Assembly: GCF_016758195.1 (NCBI RefSeq)
Contig: NZ_QYAC01000005.1
Coordinates: 248,001 to 312,000 of the forward strand
From: Leucobacter chromiireducens subsp. solipictus
Lineage (GTDB): Bacteria; Actinomycetota; Actinomycetes; Actinomycetales; Microbacteriaceae
DNA: 64,000 nucleotides
Direction of reading: 5' to 3'
The notes below the pieces were generated by a model, which was given only the letters and a program-made list of their open reading frames with translations, did not search any database and was not told the DNA's origin. Made by a program: the position numbers and the translations under genes. Shown here one piece after another: positions 8,446 to 16,650 of this stretch. Each line of letters starts with the position of its first letter. The first letter of the stretch is position 1.

Positions 8446-9360
8446 GTGAAGAAGAAGCACGCCGTACTCGCCGCCACCACGCTGGCCGCGCTGTCCCTCG
8501 GCCTCACCGCCTGCGCGCCCGGCACTGACTCAGCCGAGGGCACCGCGTCCGCGACCTGCCCGGACGGCAAGATCCGCTTCGGGATCCTGCCCTACGAGGA
8601 CCCGGAGCGGCTGGAACCCGCCTACCAGGCCCTCGGTGCCGCACTCTCGGAGCAGCTCGACTGCCCGGTCGAGGTGATCATCACCGAGGACTACGCCGCC
8701 GAGGTGCTCGCGATGGAGAACGACTCGCTCGAGATCGCACAGTTCGGCCCCCTCGGCTTCGTGTTCGCGAACCAGCGCGCCGACGCCACGCCGCTCGCCT
8801 CGTTCGGCGACGCCGACGGGAACCCCACCACGTACACGGGCGGCATCTGGGTGCCCAAGGATTCGAAGATCCAGACGGTGGAGGATCTCGTGGGCCACAC
8901 CCTCGCGCTGGGCAGCCCCGGCTCGACCTCGGGCGACGCCCTGCCCATGTCGGCCCTCGCCGACGCGGGGATCGCGGACCAGGTCACGGCCGACTACGCC
9001 GGGGGACACCCGGAAGCGCTGCTTGCGCTCGTGAACGGCACGGTTGACGCGGCACAGATCAACTCGCAGACCCTCGCCACCGCGACGGCGGAGGGCACCT
9101 TCGACGAGTCGCAGTTCCGCCAGATCTGGAAGTCGGAAGAAGTCCCGAACGATCCGATCACGGTGCGCGGCAACCTGCCGCAGGAATTCCAGGACGCCGT
9201 CGCGGAGGCCCTGCTCACCCTGAAGACCGAAGACGTGGAGCAGGTCAGCGCCTTCCTCGGCGTCGACCCGGCCGGGCCGCTGATCCCGGTCACGGTCGAC
9301 ACGTACCAGCCCCTGTTCGACCTGGCCGAGACCATGGGCCTCACCGAGAAAGACGTGTAA
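8446..9360 (+). CDS. phnD: Phosphonate/phosphate-type ABC transporter substrate-binding lipoprotein
   Basis: Extracellular binding lipoprotein of 304 residues. The signal peptide has a KKK start, a hydrophobic core and the lipobox LTAC at ~18-21, so it is anchored by a lipid on Cys. The mature part shows the PhnD family pattern: RFGILPYEDPERLEPAYQAL, EIAQFGPLGFVFA and a Gly/Ser-rich SPGSTSG loop that binds the oxyanion. It feeds the ATPase and permease encoded directly downstream and overlaps the ATPase gene by one base. The ligand (phosphonate, phosphite or phosphate) cannot be read from sequence; the adjacent FAD oxidase favours an aminophosphonate. Confidence 0.88.
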   Translation: MKKKHAVLAATTLAALSLGLTACAPGTDSAEGTASATCPDGKIRFGILPYEDPERLEPAYQALGAALSEQLDCPVEVIITEDYAAEVLAMENDSLEIAQFGPLGFVFANQRADATPLASFGDADGNPTTYTGGIWVPKDSKIQTVEDLVGHTLALGSPGSTSGDALPMSALADAGIADQVTADYAGGHPEALLALVNGTVDAAQINSQTLATATAEGTFDESQFRQIWKSEEVPNDPITVRGNLPQEFQDAVAEALLTLKTEDVEQVSAFLGVDPAGPLIPVTVDTYQPLFDLAETMGLTEKDV

Positions 9361-10163
9361 TGCACCCCGTCACCGCGCTCCCGGCACCCGGGACGGCCGC
9401 CCACGCGGCCCCGCTGAACACCCCGGGCGACGTGCTCCTCGACGTCCGCGCCATCTCCAAGAGCTTTGGCGACCGCGTCGTGCTGCAGGACATGAGCATG
9501 CGCGTGCACGCCGGCGAAGTGGTGGCCTTCCTCGGTGCCAACGGCTCCGGGAAGTCGACCACGCTGCGCGCGGTGAACGGGCTGATCGAGGCGGACTCCG
9601 GCGACATCACCATCGCCGGGGTCCGTCTCAACCAGGCGAGTGCGCAGCGCCGGGCTGAGGCCCGGCGCACGGCCGCCACCGTGTTCCAGAAGATTCATCT
9701 CGTGCCCCGCCGCACGGTGCTCCAGAACGTGTGCGCGGGTGGCTTCGCCCGGCTCCCCGGCTGGCGCTCGATTCCGCCGCTGTTTGGGCGGGAGCTGCAG
9801 GCCGAGGCGATGGCCTGCCTGGACCGGGTGGGTCTCGCGGATCGCGCGCACGATCGCGCCGGCAGCCTGTCGGGCGGTCAGCAGCAGCGGGTCGCGATCG
9901 CCCGGGCGCTGTGCCAGCGCCCCCGCATGATTCTCGCCGACGAACCCGTGTCGGCCCTCGACCCGAAGGCCGCGGACGACGTCATGCAGCTGCTCCACGA
10001 TCTCGCGTCGAACGAGGGGCTGGGGGTGGCCGCGGTGCTGCACCAGCCGCAGCTCGCCCGTGCCTACGCCGACCGGATCATCGGTCTGCGCGGCGGCCAG
10101 CTCGTGTTCGACGCCGCCGTCGGGGACATCGACGACGCCCTGCTCGCAACGCTCTATCTCTGA
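9360..10163 (+). CDS. phnC: Phosphonate ABC transporter ATP-binding protein
   Basis: ATPase of 267 residues that powers uptake with PhnD and PhnE. The ATP-binding domain begins at ~23 (DVRAISKSFGDRVVLQDMS). Walker A is GANGSGKSTT (~58-67), the signature is LSGGQQQRVAIARAL (~170) and Walker B leads into DEPVSALD. The stretch FQKIHLVPRRTVLQNV is typical of PhnC proteins. About 20 poorly conserved residues precede the domain, so a start further in is possible, but the one-base overlap with phnD supports this ATG. Confidence 0.9.
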   Translation: MHPVTALPAPGTAAHAAPLNTPGDVLLDVRAISKSFGDRVVLQDMSMRVHAGEVVAFLGANGSGKSTTLRAVNGLIEADSGDITIAGVRLNQASAQRRAEARRTAATVFQKIHLVPRRTVLQNVCAGGFARLPGWRSIPPLFGRELQAEAMACLDRVGLADRAHDRAGSLSGGQQQRVAIARALCQRPRMILADEPVSALDPKAADDVMQLLHDLASNEGLGVAAVLHQPQLARAYADRIIGLRGGQLVFDAAVGDIDDALLATLYL

Positions 10164-10203
10164 GCGCGCACCCATTCGCCCCGTAGAACCCCGTGAGGAT
10201 CCC

Positions 10204-11040
10204 GTGACTGACACTCTTGAGCGCGCCACCGAGCGCGCCCCGCGATCGCTGCCCGTGCCGCGCGACCCCCGCACTCCGTACCGCGCCGGATCCTGGGCCG
10301 TGATCCTGGGCGTGCTCGTGGTGCTCCACCTGCTCGCGTTCCAGGCCACCGATTTCCGGCCAGAGAAGCTGGTCTCGGGAGCGACGGGCATGTGGAACTT
10401 CCTGTCCGAGGCGATCCCGCCGGATCTCAGCGGTGACGTGGTGCGAGCCGGCCTGGAGGGCGCGCTCACGACGCTCTGGGTGGGCCTGCTCGGCACCACG
10501 GTGTCGGTGCCGTTCGCACTGCTCCTGGCGGTCTTCGCCGCGCGCACGACCGCGCCCAATGCGGTCGTCTACCAGGTGGCCCGCGGGATCCTGTCGTTCT
10601 TCCGCGCGGTGCCGGACATCGTGTTCGCGCTGATTTTTGTGACCGCCGTCGGGCTCGGCCCGTTCGCGGGGGTGCTCGCCCTGATCTGCCACAACACCGG
10701 CGTCATGGGCAAGCTCTGGTCGGAGGCGATGGAGGATGTTGATCCGGGCCCCGAGCAGGCGCTCCGCACCGCCGGGGCGAGCCGCTGGCAGGTGGTCGCA
10801 AACGCGACGATCCCGGGCGTGCTCCCGCAGCTGACCGGCCTGTTGCTCTACCGCTTCGACGTCAACGTGCGGTCGTCGCTGGTGCTGGGCCTCGTGGGGG
10901 CGGGCGGCATCGGCCTGCTCATCAACAAGTCGATCAAGACATTCCAGTTCGACGAGATGATGACCTACCTGATCATCATCTTGATCGTCATCGTGCTCGT
11001 GGATCTTGCCTCGGCCTGGATCCGGAAGCGCCTGCAATAA
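10204..11040 (+). CDS. phnE: Phosphonate ABC transporter permease
   Basis: Membrane component, 278 residues with about six hydrophobic segments. After a charged N-terminus the first membrane span is at ~33-52; the BPD-type permease domain follows (~85-270), with the coupling-helix pattern EAMEDVDPGPEQALRTAGAS typical of PhnE. GTG at 10204 is preceded by GAGGA; a longer in-frame extension reads back into phnC and is not credible. It closes the operon and converges on the MarR gene, with a hairpin between the two. Confidence 0.9.
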   Translation: MTDTLERATERAPRSLPVPRDPRTPYRAGSWAVILGVLVVLHLLAFQATDFRPEKLVSGATGMWNFLSEAIPPDLSGDVVRAGLEGALTTLWVGLLGTTVSVPFALLLAVFAARTTAPNAVVYQVARGILSFFRAVPDIVFALIFVTAVGLGPFAGVLALICHNTGVMGKLWSEAMEDVDPGPEQALRTAGASRWQVVANATIPGVLPQLTGLLLYRFDVNVRSSLVLGLVGAGGIGLLINKSIKTFQFDEMMTYLIIILIVIVLVDLASAWIRKRLQ

Positions 11041-11056
11041 CCCTCGTCTGAGGGGC

Positions 11057-11100
11057 GCGAGGCGGCAGCCGCGGGAACTACTCCGCCGCTGCCGCCTCGC
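11057..11100. terminator. Hairpin between converging phnE and MarR genes
   Basis: Twelve-base perfect arms (11057-11068 and 11089-11100) with a 20-base loop. The right arm is inside the last codons of the MarR gene, so the structure could serve both strands. No T run is seen. A smaller CCCTC/GAGGG hairpin sits directly after the phnE stop (11041-11054). Confidence 0.6.
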
Positions 11101-11641
11101 CGTTTCCGCCGGCCCCCGACTGCTCGCGTGAGCACCGGCCCGAGGGGGAGTCGGGCAGTTGCAATTCGGCGGAGGCGTTGAAGCGGTGCAGTCCGCCGCG
11201 GAGATGATCGAGCTCCGACGCGCTCCAGCCGGCAAAGCGCTCGTGGTAGGCCCCCGCCCACTTGACGCGGATCCCGTCGAGCAGCTCGTGCGCGCGGGCG
11301 CTCGCGGTGAGGAGCGTGACCCGGCGGTCCTCGGCGGCGGGTTCCGCGTCGACAAGCCCGAGTTCACGCAGCTTCGCGAGCTGGCGGCTCACGACGGCCT
11401 TGTCCATGTCGAGCATCTGCGCGATGCCCGTGGCGGTCAGCGGCCCCTTGCGCATGATCACCTGCAGCATGATCAACCCGACCCCGCGGAGATCCTCGTG
11501 CACATCCTCGGCGTAGCGCGCCCAGCGACTGCGCGCGAAGGCGATGACCTCGGAGAACTCGGAGATGATGTCGGCGATGATGTCGTCGCGCGGGACCCCC
11601 GACTCGGGGGAGTCGGGGGTCGGAACCGGCTGATCGTGCAT
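11078..11641 (-). CDS. MarR-family transcriptional regulator
   Basis: Regulator of 187 residues with the MarR winged helix: GPLTATGIAQMLDMDKAVVSR (helix-turn-helix, ~80-100) and then the wing LVDAEPAAEDRRVTLLT. The N-terminus (~1-30) is acidic and probably flexible. It is encoded ten bases after the MFS efflux gene on the same strand, so it is made from the same mRNA as the pump. Two near-identical palindromes overlap that operon's promoter and are the obvious binding sites, giving an autorepressed efflux unit that an unknown ligand would release. ATG at 11641 was chosen; a longer version would overlap the pump gene. Confidence 0.88.
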   Translation of the reverse strand: MHDQPVPTPDSPESGVPRDDIIADIISEFSEVIAFARSRWARYAEDVHEDLRGVGLIMLQVIMRKGPLTATGIAQMLDMDKAVVSRQLAKLRELGLVDAEPAAEDRRVTLLTASARAHELLDGIRVKWAGAYHERFAGWSASELDHLRGGLHRFNASAELQLPDSPSGRCSREQSGAGGNGEAAAAE

Positions 11642-11651
11642 GGTGACGACC

Positions 11652-13349
11652 TTAGTGTTCCGTGCCCGGAGAGACCGAGCTGGAGCTGCGCCCGTGGCGC
11701 GTCGGCAGCACAACGGGGCCGGTGGTGTCGGTGAGCACCGTGACCGATCCGGAACGGTGGGTCAGCGATTCTGGCTCCTGCGCCTCGGCCGCCCGCAGCG
11801 CCGCGATCTTCTCGGCGTTGCTCTGCGTGCTCAGCGGGATGTTGGGCAGCAGGATGATCGCGATGAGCGCGATCAGCGCGATCGGGGACGCCGCGAGGAA
11901 CACGTTGCCGATCCCGTGACCGTACGCGGCCTCGACGACCACGCGAATGGGAAGCGGGAGATCCGCGATCTTCGGCAGCACGCCGCTCGCGAGCGACTCG
12001 GCCCCCGCGAGGTCGGCCGGGGGAAGCTTGGCCAGGCCGTCCTTGATGTACTCGGCAACCTGGGTTGCGAGCATCGCGCCCATCACGGACATGCCCGCCG
12101 TCCCGCCGATCGTGCGGAAGAACGTGACGCCGGAGCTCGCCGCGCCCATCTGCGTGGGGGCGACGGTGTTCTGCACGATGAGCACGAGGTTCTGCATGGT
12201 CATGCCGACGCCCGCGCCCATGATGAACATGGAGACGCCGACGTACCAGTACGAGGTGTCGTAGCGCAGCTGGCCCATCATGAAGAGGCCGGCGAGCAGC
12301 GCGATCGCGCCGGTGACCATGTACCGCTTCCACTTTCCGGTGCGGGTGATGATCTGGCCCACGATGGTCGAGGAGATCAGCACGCCGCCCATCATGGGGA
12401 GCGTGAGGAGGCTGGCCTCGATCACGGTGCGCCCGCGGGCCAGCTGCATGTACTGCCCGAGGAACACCGCGGTGCCGAACATCGCGAGTCCCACCGCGAT
12501 GCTGGCGATCACCGAGAGCGTGAAGGTGCGGTTCTTGAAGAGCGTGAGCGGAATCAGGGGCTCCTCGGCGCGGATCTCGACGATCACCGCGAGGATGAGC
12601 ACGAGGACGCCGCCGCCGACCATCGCGGCGGTCTGCCAGGACCACCAGTCGAAGTTCGAGCCGCCGAGGGTGACCCAGATGAGCAGGCTCGAGAAGCCGA
12701 GCGAGATGAGGATCGCCCCGAGGTAGTCGATCTTGATCTTGCGCTTGATGGTCTGCAGGTGCAGCGTGCGCTGCAGCATGATGATCGCGATGATGGCGAT
12801 GGGTGCCGCGACGTAGAAGTTCCAGCGCCAGCCGATCGTGTCCGTGATCAGGCCGCCGAGCAGCGGGCCGCCGACCGTGGCAACCGCCATGATGGCGCCC
12901 ATGATGCCCATGTACTTGCCGCGTTCGAGCGGGCTCACCACTTCCGCGAGCACGATCTGGCCGAGCACGCCGAGGCCGCCGGCCCCGAGACCCTGCAGCA
13001 CGCGGAAGGCGATGAGCCATGACGGCTCCTGTGCGGTGCCCGCGAGCGCCGATCCCAGGGTGAAGACCACGAGAGAGACCTGGAGCAGGACCTTCTTGCT
13101 CGTGAGGTCGGCGAGCTTGCCCCAGATCGGGGTCGAGATCGCGCTCGCCAGCATGGTGGCCGTGACCACCCAGGTGAACGCGGCCTGCGTGCCGCCGATA
13201 TCCGCGATGATGATCGGCATCGAGGTACCCACCACGTTCATGGCGAGCATCGACACAAACATGCTGAGGAAGAGCCCGGCGAGCGCGAGGCGCTTCGCGC
13301 GGCCGGTGAGAAGCCCCGCTGCGGGGGCGGACTGTGGTGCTGCGGTCAT
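11652..13349 (-). CDS. MFS multidrug efflux transporter, DHA2/EmrB-QacA type (14 spans)
   Basis: Drug:proton antiporter-like membrane protein of 565 residues with about 14 hydrophobic segments between ~20 and 515. Family features are GKLADLTSKK in the loop after the second span, the long central stretch between spans 6 and 9, and GAASSGVTFFRTIGG in the second half. The hydrophilic C-terminal tail (~515-565) ends in a Ser/His-rich stretch. The MarR regulator follows ten bases downstream. ATG at 13349 gives the usual short cytoplasmic N-terminus; earlier in-frame starts would run into the operator region. The mRNA leader is about 65 bases. Substrates cannot be predicted. Confidence 0.92.
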   Translation of the reverse strand: MTAAPQSAPAAGLLTGRAKRLALAGLFLSMFVSMLAMNVVGTSMPIIIADIGGTQAAFTWVVTATMLASAISTPIWGKLADLTSKKVLLQVSLVVFTLGSALAGTAQEPSWLIAFRVLQGLGAGGLGVLGQIVLAEVVSPLERGKYMGIMGAIMAVATVGGPLLGGLITDTIGWRWNFYVAAPIAIIAIIMLQRTLHLQTIKRKIKIDYLGAILISLGFSSLLIWVTLGGSNFDWWSWQTAAMVGGGVLVLILAVIVEIRAEEPLIPLTLFKNRTFTLSVIASIAVGLAMFGTAVFLGQYMQLARGRTVIEASLLTLPMMGGVLISSTIVGQIITRTGKWKRYMVTGAIALLAGLFMMGQLRYDTSYWYVGVSMFIMGAGVGMTMQNLVLIVQNTVAPTQMGAASSGVTFFRTIGGTAGMSVMGAMLATQVAEYIKDGLAKLPPADLAGAESLASGVLPKIADLPLPIRVVVEAAYGHGIGNVFLAASPIALIALIAIILLPNIPLSTQSNAEKIAALRAAEAQEPESLTHRSGSVTVLTDTTGPVVLPTRHGRSSSSVSPGTEH

Positions 13350-13407
13350 TCGGGGTGGAGATCCTTCGCGACGGGTGACGGTGGGGTCGGTGAGGTGACC
13401 CCAAATT

Positions 13408-13423
13408 GTTGACAAGTGTCAAC
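13408..13423. promoter_or_regulatory. MarR-type operator O1
   Basis: Perfect palindrome GTTGACA-AG-TGTCAAC. It overlaps the end of the -10 box and the predicted transcription start of the efflux operon. Confidence 0.8.
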
Positions 13424-13450
13424 TATAGGACGATGGTTGATAAATGTCAA
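13422..13450 (-). promoter_or_regulatory. Promoter of the MFS-MarR operon
   Basis: On the minus strand TTGACA (13450-13445) and TATAGT (13427-13422) are separated by exactly 17 bases, close to the vegetative sigma consensus and the best promoter in the window. Both elements overlap palindromes, so a bound repressor would block polymerase. Confidence 0.8.
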
Positions 13451-13451
13451 C
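13436..13451. promoter_or_regulatory. MarR-type operator O2
   Basis: Palindrome GTTGATA-AA-TGTCAAC with one mismatch between arms, nearly the same as O1 and offset from it by 28 bases. It covers the -35 box of the efflux promoter. Confidence 0.78.
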
Positions 13452-13501
13452 TAACGCTCGCCGGTGCACTCCCGGCCGAGGGAATGCGGCAGAATAGAGG
13501 C

Positions 13502-14653
13502 ATGGGAATTGAGAGTGGCACTGTTCGCATCGGCGTCATCGGCGGGGGGCAGCTCGCGCGGATGATGGTGCCGCCCGCCATCAACCTGGGATTGCGCATC
13601 AGCGTGCTCGCCGAAACCGAGGGGTCGAGCGCGGAGCGCGCGGCCGATGTGGTGGGGGACTACCGCGACCCGGAGACCGTGTACGCCTTCGCCGAGACCG
13701 TCGACGTGGTCACCTTCGATCACGAACACGTGCCCCAGGAGATCCTGCTCGAGCTCGAGCGTCGCGGTGTTGCCGTGCACCCGCGGCCCGGTGCCCTCCA
13801 GTTCGCCCAAGACAAGATCCTGATGCGGCAGAAGCTCGGAGAGCTCGGCGTGCCCGTCCCCGCCTGGGCGGCCGTCGCTGATGAGGCCGAGCTGCAGGAG
13901 TTCATTGCGGCGAACGGCGGCCGAGTCGTGGTGAAGACCGCGCGCGGCGGCTACGACGGCAAGGGCGTGCGCGTCGTGAGTGACGCCACCGAGGTGCGCG
14001 ACTGGTTCACCACGCTCGCCGAGGACGGTCACGGCGGGCAGCTGCTCGCCGAAGAACTCGTCGACTTCACGCGCGAGCTCTCGCAGCTCGTCGCGCGGCG
14101 TCCGAGCGGAGAAACCCGTACCTGGCCCGTCGTGGAGACCGTACAGCGCGATGGGGTGTGCGCAGAGGTCATCGCCCCCGCGCCCGTGGCGGATCCGGCG
14201 ACGCTCGACGAGGCCGCCCGCATCGGCGCGGTCGTCGCCGAGGGGGTGGCCGTGACCGGCGTGCTCGCGGTGGAGATGTTCGAGACGCGTGACGGCCGGG
14301 TGCTGGTGAACGAGCTCGCGATGCGGCCGCACAACTCCGGTCACTTCTCCATCGAGGGTTCGGTGACCAGCCAGTTCGAGCAGCACCTCCGCGCCGTCGC
14401 CGACCTCCCGCTCGGCGACACCGCGATGACCGCGCCCGCCGCGGTGATGGTGAACGTGCTCGGCGGACCCGCCGAGGGGCCGATGCCCGTGCGCTACGCG
14501 GCCGCGCTCGCCGCCCACCCGCACGCAAAGTTCCACAGCTACGACAAGCTGCCTCGCCCGGGCCGCAAGGTGGGCCACGTCACCGTCACGGGTGAGGATC
14601 CGGCGGCGGTGCGCGCGGCCGCGCAGGCTGCGGCCGCCGCGTTCGATAACTAG
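13502..14653 (+). CDS. purK: N5-carboxyaminoimidazole ribonucleotide synthase
   Basis: ATP-grasp enzyme of purine synthesis (383 residues) that carboxylates AIR to N5-CAIR. The N-terminal domain starts RIGVIGGGQLARMM (~8-21); VVVKTARGGYDGKGVRVV (~142-159) is the ATP-grasp glycine loop; and VLVNELAMRPHNSGHFSIEG (~270-290) is the PurK signature. purE follows after 50 bases, the usual pair. ATG at 13502 with AGAGG just before it is preferred; earlier in-frame starts lie in the efflux operators. Sharing this divergent region with the MarR-controlled promoter may be incidental. Confidence 0.96.
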   Translation: MGIESGTVRIGVIGGGQLARMMVPPAINLGLRISVLAETEGSSAERAADVVGDYRDPETVYAFAETVDVVTFDHEHVPQEILLELERRGVAVHPRPGALQFAQDKILMRQKLGELGVPVPAWAAVADEAELQEFIAANGGRVVVKTARGGYDGKGVRVVSDATEVRDWFTTLAEDGHGGQLLAEELVDFTRELSQLVARRPSGETRTWPVVETVQRDGVCAEVIAPAPVADPATLDEAARIGAVVAEGVAVTGVLAVEMFETRDGRVLVNELAMRPHNSGHFSIEGSVTSQFEQHLRAVADLPLGDTAMTAPAAVMVNVLGGPAEGPMPVRYAAALAAHPHAKFHSYDKLPRPGRKVGHVTVTGEDPAAVRAAAQAAAAAFDN

Positions 14654-14691
14654 GCCCAGCGCGCCCGGGCGCCGAGCCCGTGCCGCCGGTC

Positions 14692-14697
14692 TACGAT
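14692..14697 (+). promoter_or_regulatory. Leaderless-type -10 box before purE
   Basis: TACGAT, then six bases, then the purE ATG. It would give purE its own leaderless transcript in addition to read-through from purK. Confidence 0.45.
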
Positions 14698-14703
14698 TGA
14701 GGT

Positions 14704-15225
14704 ATGGCACAGAGCGCAACGCCCCTCGTCGGCGTCATCATGGGATCCGACTCCGACTACACCGTCATGGCTGAGGCCGTGCAGGTGCTCCGCGACTTCG
14801 GGATCCCGCACGAGGTGGAGGTCGTGAGCGCGCACCGCACGCCCGACAAGATGGTCGACTACGCGCGCGCCGCCGCCGAACGCGGGCTCCGCGTCATCAT
14901 CGCCGGTGCCGGCGGTGCCGCGCACCTGCCCGGCATGGTCGCGTCCATGACCACCCTGCCCGTGGTGGGCGTGCCCGTACCGCTCGCGAAGCTCGACGGG
15001 ATGGACTCGCTGCTCTCGATCGTGCAGATGCCCGGCGGGATCCCCGTCGCCACGGTCTCCATCGGCGGGGCGAAGAACGCGGGGCTCCTCGCGGCGCGCA
15101 TCCTCGGCGCTGCGGATCCCGCGGTCGCCGCGCAGCTCGCGGACTACGCGCAGGAACTGACCGACATGGTCGCGGTCAAGAACGCCGCACTGCAGGAGCG
15201 CGTCGCGGGCGAAGCCGCGCAGTAA
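14704..15225 (+). CDS. purE: N5-carboxyaminoimidazole ribonucleotide mutase
   Basis: Class I PurE of 173 residues that moves the carboxylate of N5-CAIR to give CAIR, the step after Pur[12 protein letters not shown] (~12-22), SAHRTPDKM (~44-52) with the catalytic His, and [14 protein letters not shown] (~68-81) are the conserved active-site loops. The length is normal. Together with purK it makes the bacterial two-enzyme route complete. Confidence 0.97.
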   Translation: MAQSATPLVGVIMGSDSDYTVMAEAVQVLRDFGIPHEVEVVSAHRTPDKMVDYARAAAERGLRVIIAGAGGAAHLPGMVASMTTLPVVGVPVPLAKLDGMDSLLSIVQMPGGIPVATVSIGGAKNAGLLAARILGAADPAVAAQLADYAQELTDMVAVKNAALQERVAGEAAQ

Positions 15226-15258
15226 CGCTCAGGCCAGCGACCCGGCCACGGCGTGCGG

Positions 15259-15285
15259 CCCACGCGAGCTACAGGTTCGCGTGGG
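15259..15285. terminator. Hairpin at convergent end of purE
   Basis: Nine-base arms CCCACGCGA/TCGCGTGGG around a nine-base loop that contains the stop codon of the opposing glycosyltransferase gene. It is probably a shared terminator; there is no T run. Confidence 0.5.
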
Positions 15286-16387
15286 TCTCCCACAGCTGCC
15301 ACGCGGCACCGTTCCAGGTGAAGCCGCGGCTCCGGTCGCCAGCGAGCACCGACAGGCGGCTCAACGTCCCCGAGTCGGAGAACAGGCTGCGCATGCGGTC
15401 GCCGAAGTCGGCCGCATCCTGGGCGATGGTGCCGGCGTCGAGGACCAGCTCCTCGGTCGCGGCATGCCCCGAGTGCAGGAGCGGCACCGAAGCTCGCAGC
15501 GCCGCCAGCGTCAGGTAGCCGGTGCCGGCGAAGGTCTGCGGCTGTGCCAGCACGGAGGCCCCGGAGACGACGGCTCCCACGTCACTGAGCTCCGCCGCGC
15601 GCACCACGTGGACGCGGCCCGCGAGATCCTCCGGGATGGTGATCGCACGCAGCTCGGCACCGGCCTTGTCGCGGCTGGGCGCCGTCGGGTCGATGCCCTC
15701 GAGGACGACGAGTGGCGGGAGGCCCGCATCCGCCCGCATGGCGTCGAAGATCCACTCCAGGCGGCCGTGCTCGCCGGGTGCCGCGGTGGTGAGCATGTAC
15801 TCCGCGGGCACGCCGAGGGCCGCGCGGCGCTCCGCGGCGTCGCCGCCCGCCAGGTATTCGCGGGGCGGTGCCAGCTGGATCACCTGCACGGGGAGGTCTT
15901 CCCCGTAGTGCTCCTGCAGGATCCGCGCGGTGGCGTGCGTGGGCGTGAGGATCACGTCCGCGAGCTTGACGGCGCGACGCACGAAGGCGCGGTAGAGCCG
16001 AGCCTGGCTGTTGCCCACGAGTGCGGGTGCCTCCCAGGGGACGCCGTGCGTGATCGTGACCGAGGTCTGCGACCCGTCGTCGTCGCCGCGCGAGCGCAGC
16101 GGGACGAGCGGCGTCAGGGAGTGCACAAACTCGCCGTCGAGCGGCCGGGCGGTGGCGCTCGTCTGCCACGCGAAGGGGAGCACCCCGGCCCGGAGCGGCA
16201 GGTGCTCGGTGCGGATCAGCGGCGACGTGAATTCGGGTGCCTCGAGCCCGCGCGACGCAAGATACCGCGCGCTGCAGCTGCGCGGGGCGGTCTCGGCGAT
16301 GGCGATGGCCAGATCGCGTGCCGCCGCGGCCTGCGCTGCGGCCTCCCAATCGGGGAAGGGATCTGCGATCAGGGTCAGAGTTGCCAC
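15269..16387 (-). CDS. Glycosyltransferase, GT4-like
   Basis: Probable retaining glycosyltransferase of 372 residues with the two-lobed GT-B fold. Supporting stretches are VKLADVILTPTHATARILQEHY (acceptor lobe), then PREYLAGG..RRAALGVPAEYMLTTA, where the second lobe begins (~185), and SVLAQPQTFAGTGYLTLAALRASVPLLHS, the nucleotide-sugar binding region near the C-terminus. The usual E(x7)E motif is weak. It starts at GTG 16387, preceded by GGGGAG; no ATG fits. It stands alone between purE and galE, divergent from galE, so its product cannot be named. It may act on a wall glycan together with the downstream genes. Confidence 0.72.
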   Translation of the reverse strand: MATLTLIADPFPDWEAAAQAAAARDLAIAIAETAPRSCSARYLASRGLEAPEFTSPLIRTEHLPLRAGVLPFAWQTSATARPLDGEFVHSLTPLVPLRSRGDDDGSQTSVTITHGVPWEAPALVGNSQARLYRAFVRRAVKLADVILTPTHATARILQEHYGEDLPVQVIQLAPPREYLAGGDAAERRAALGVPAEYMLTTAAPGEHGRLEWIFDAMRADAGLPPLVVLEGIDPTAPSRDKAGAELRAITIPEDLAGRVHVVRAAELSDVGAVVSGASVLAQPQTFAGTGYLTLAALRASVPLLHSGHAATEELVLDAGTIAQDAADFGDRMRSLFSDSGTLSRLSVLAGDRSRGFTWNGAAWQLWETHANL

Positions 16388-16637
16388 GCCACGCTCCCCC
16401 TTCTGGTCGAATGCCACATCGGTCAGTGGCGATCTCCCTATTCTATGGAGTGCATTGGTGTGAACTGACACACATTGCGGAGCGCCGCGGCCGAGTGAGA
16501 GGCAATTGTGACCTTCGTGAAAGTGTGGTGCGCCCGGGGGTGGGCGTGCCGCGCCGTGACAATTCCCCTGTTTCCAGTGTTTTCGGGCATTCTGTGGCTT
16601 TCTTCGGGTGGCGCGGGGTTCTTCCGGCTGGGGCAAG

Positions 16638-16643
16638 TACCCT
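16638..16643 (+). promoter_or_regulatory. Leaderless-type -10 box before galE
   Basis: TACCCT is followed by seven bases and the galE ATG, with no ribosome binding site. The 263 bases between the divergent glycosyltransferase and galE hold no other gene. Confidence 0.5.
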
Positions 16644-16650
16644 GGTGAGC

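Noticed and set aside
11473-13422. 649-codon frame overlapping the MFS gene on the same strand
   Set aside because: Out of frame with the MFS protein, His/Arg/Gly-rich, no membrane pattern; the MFS frame has all family motifs.
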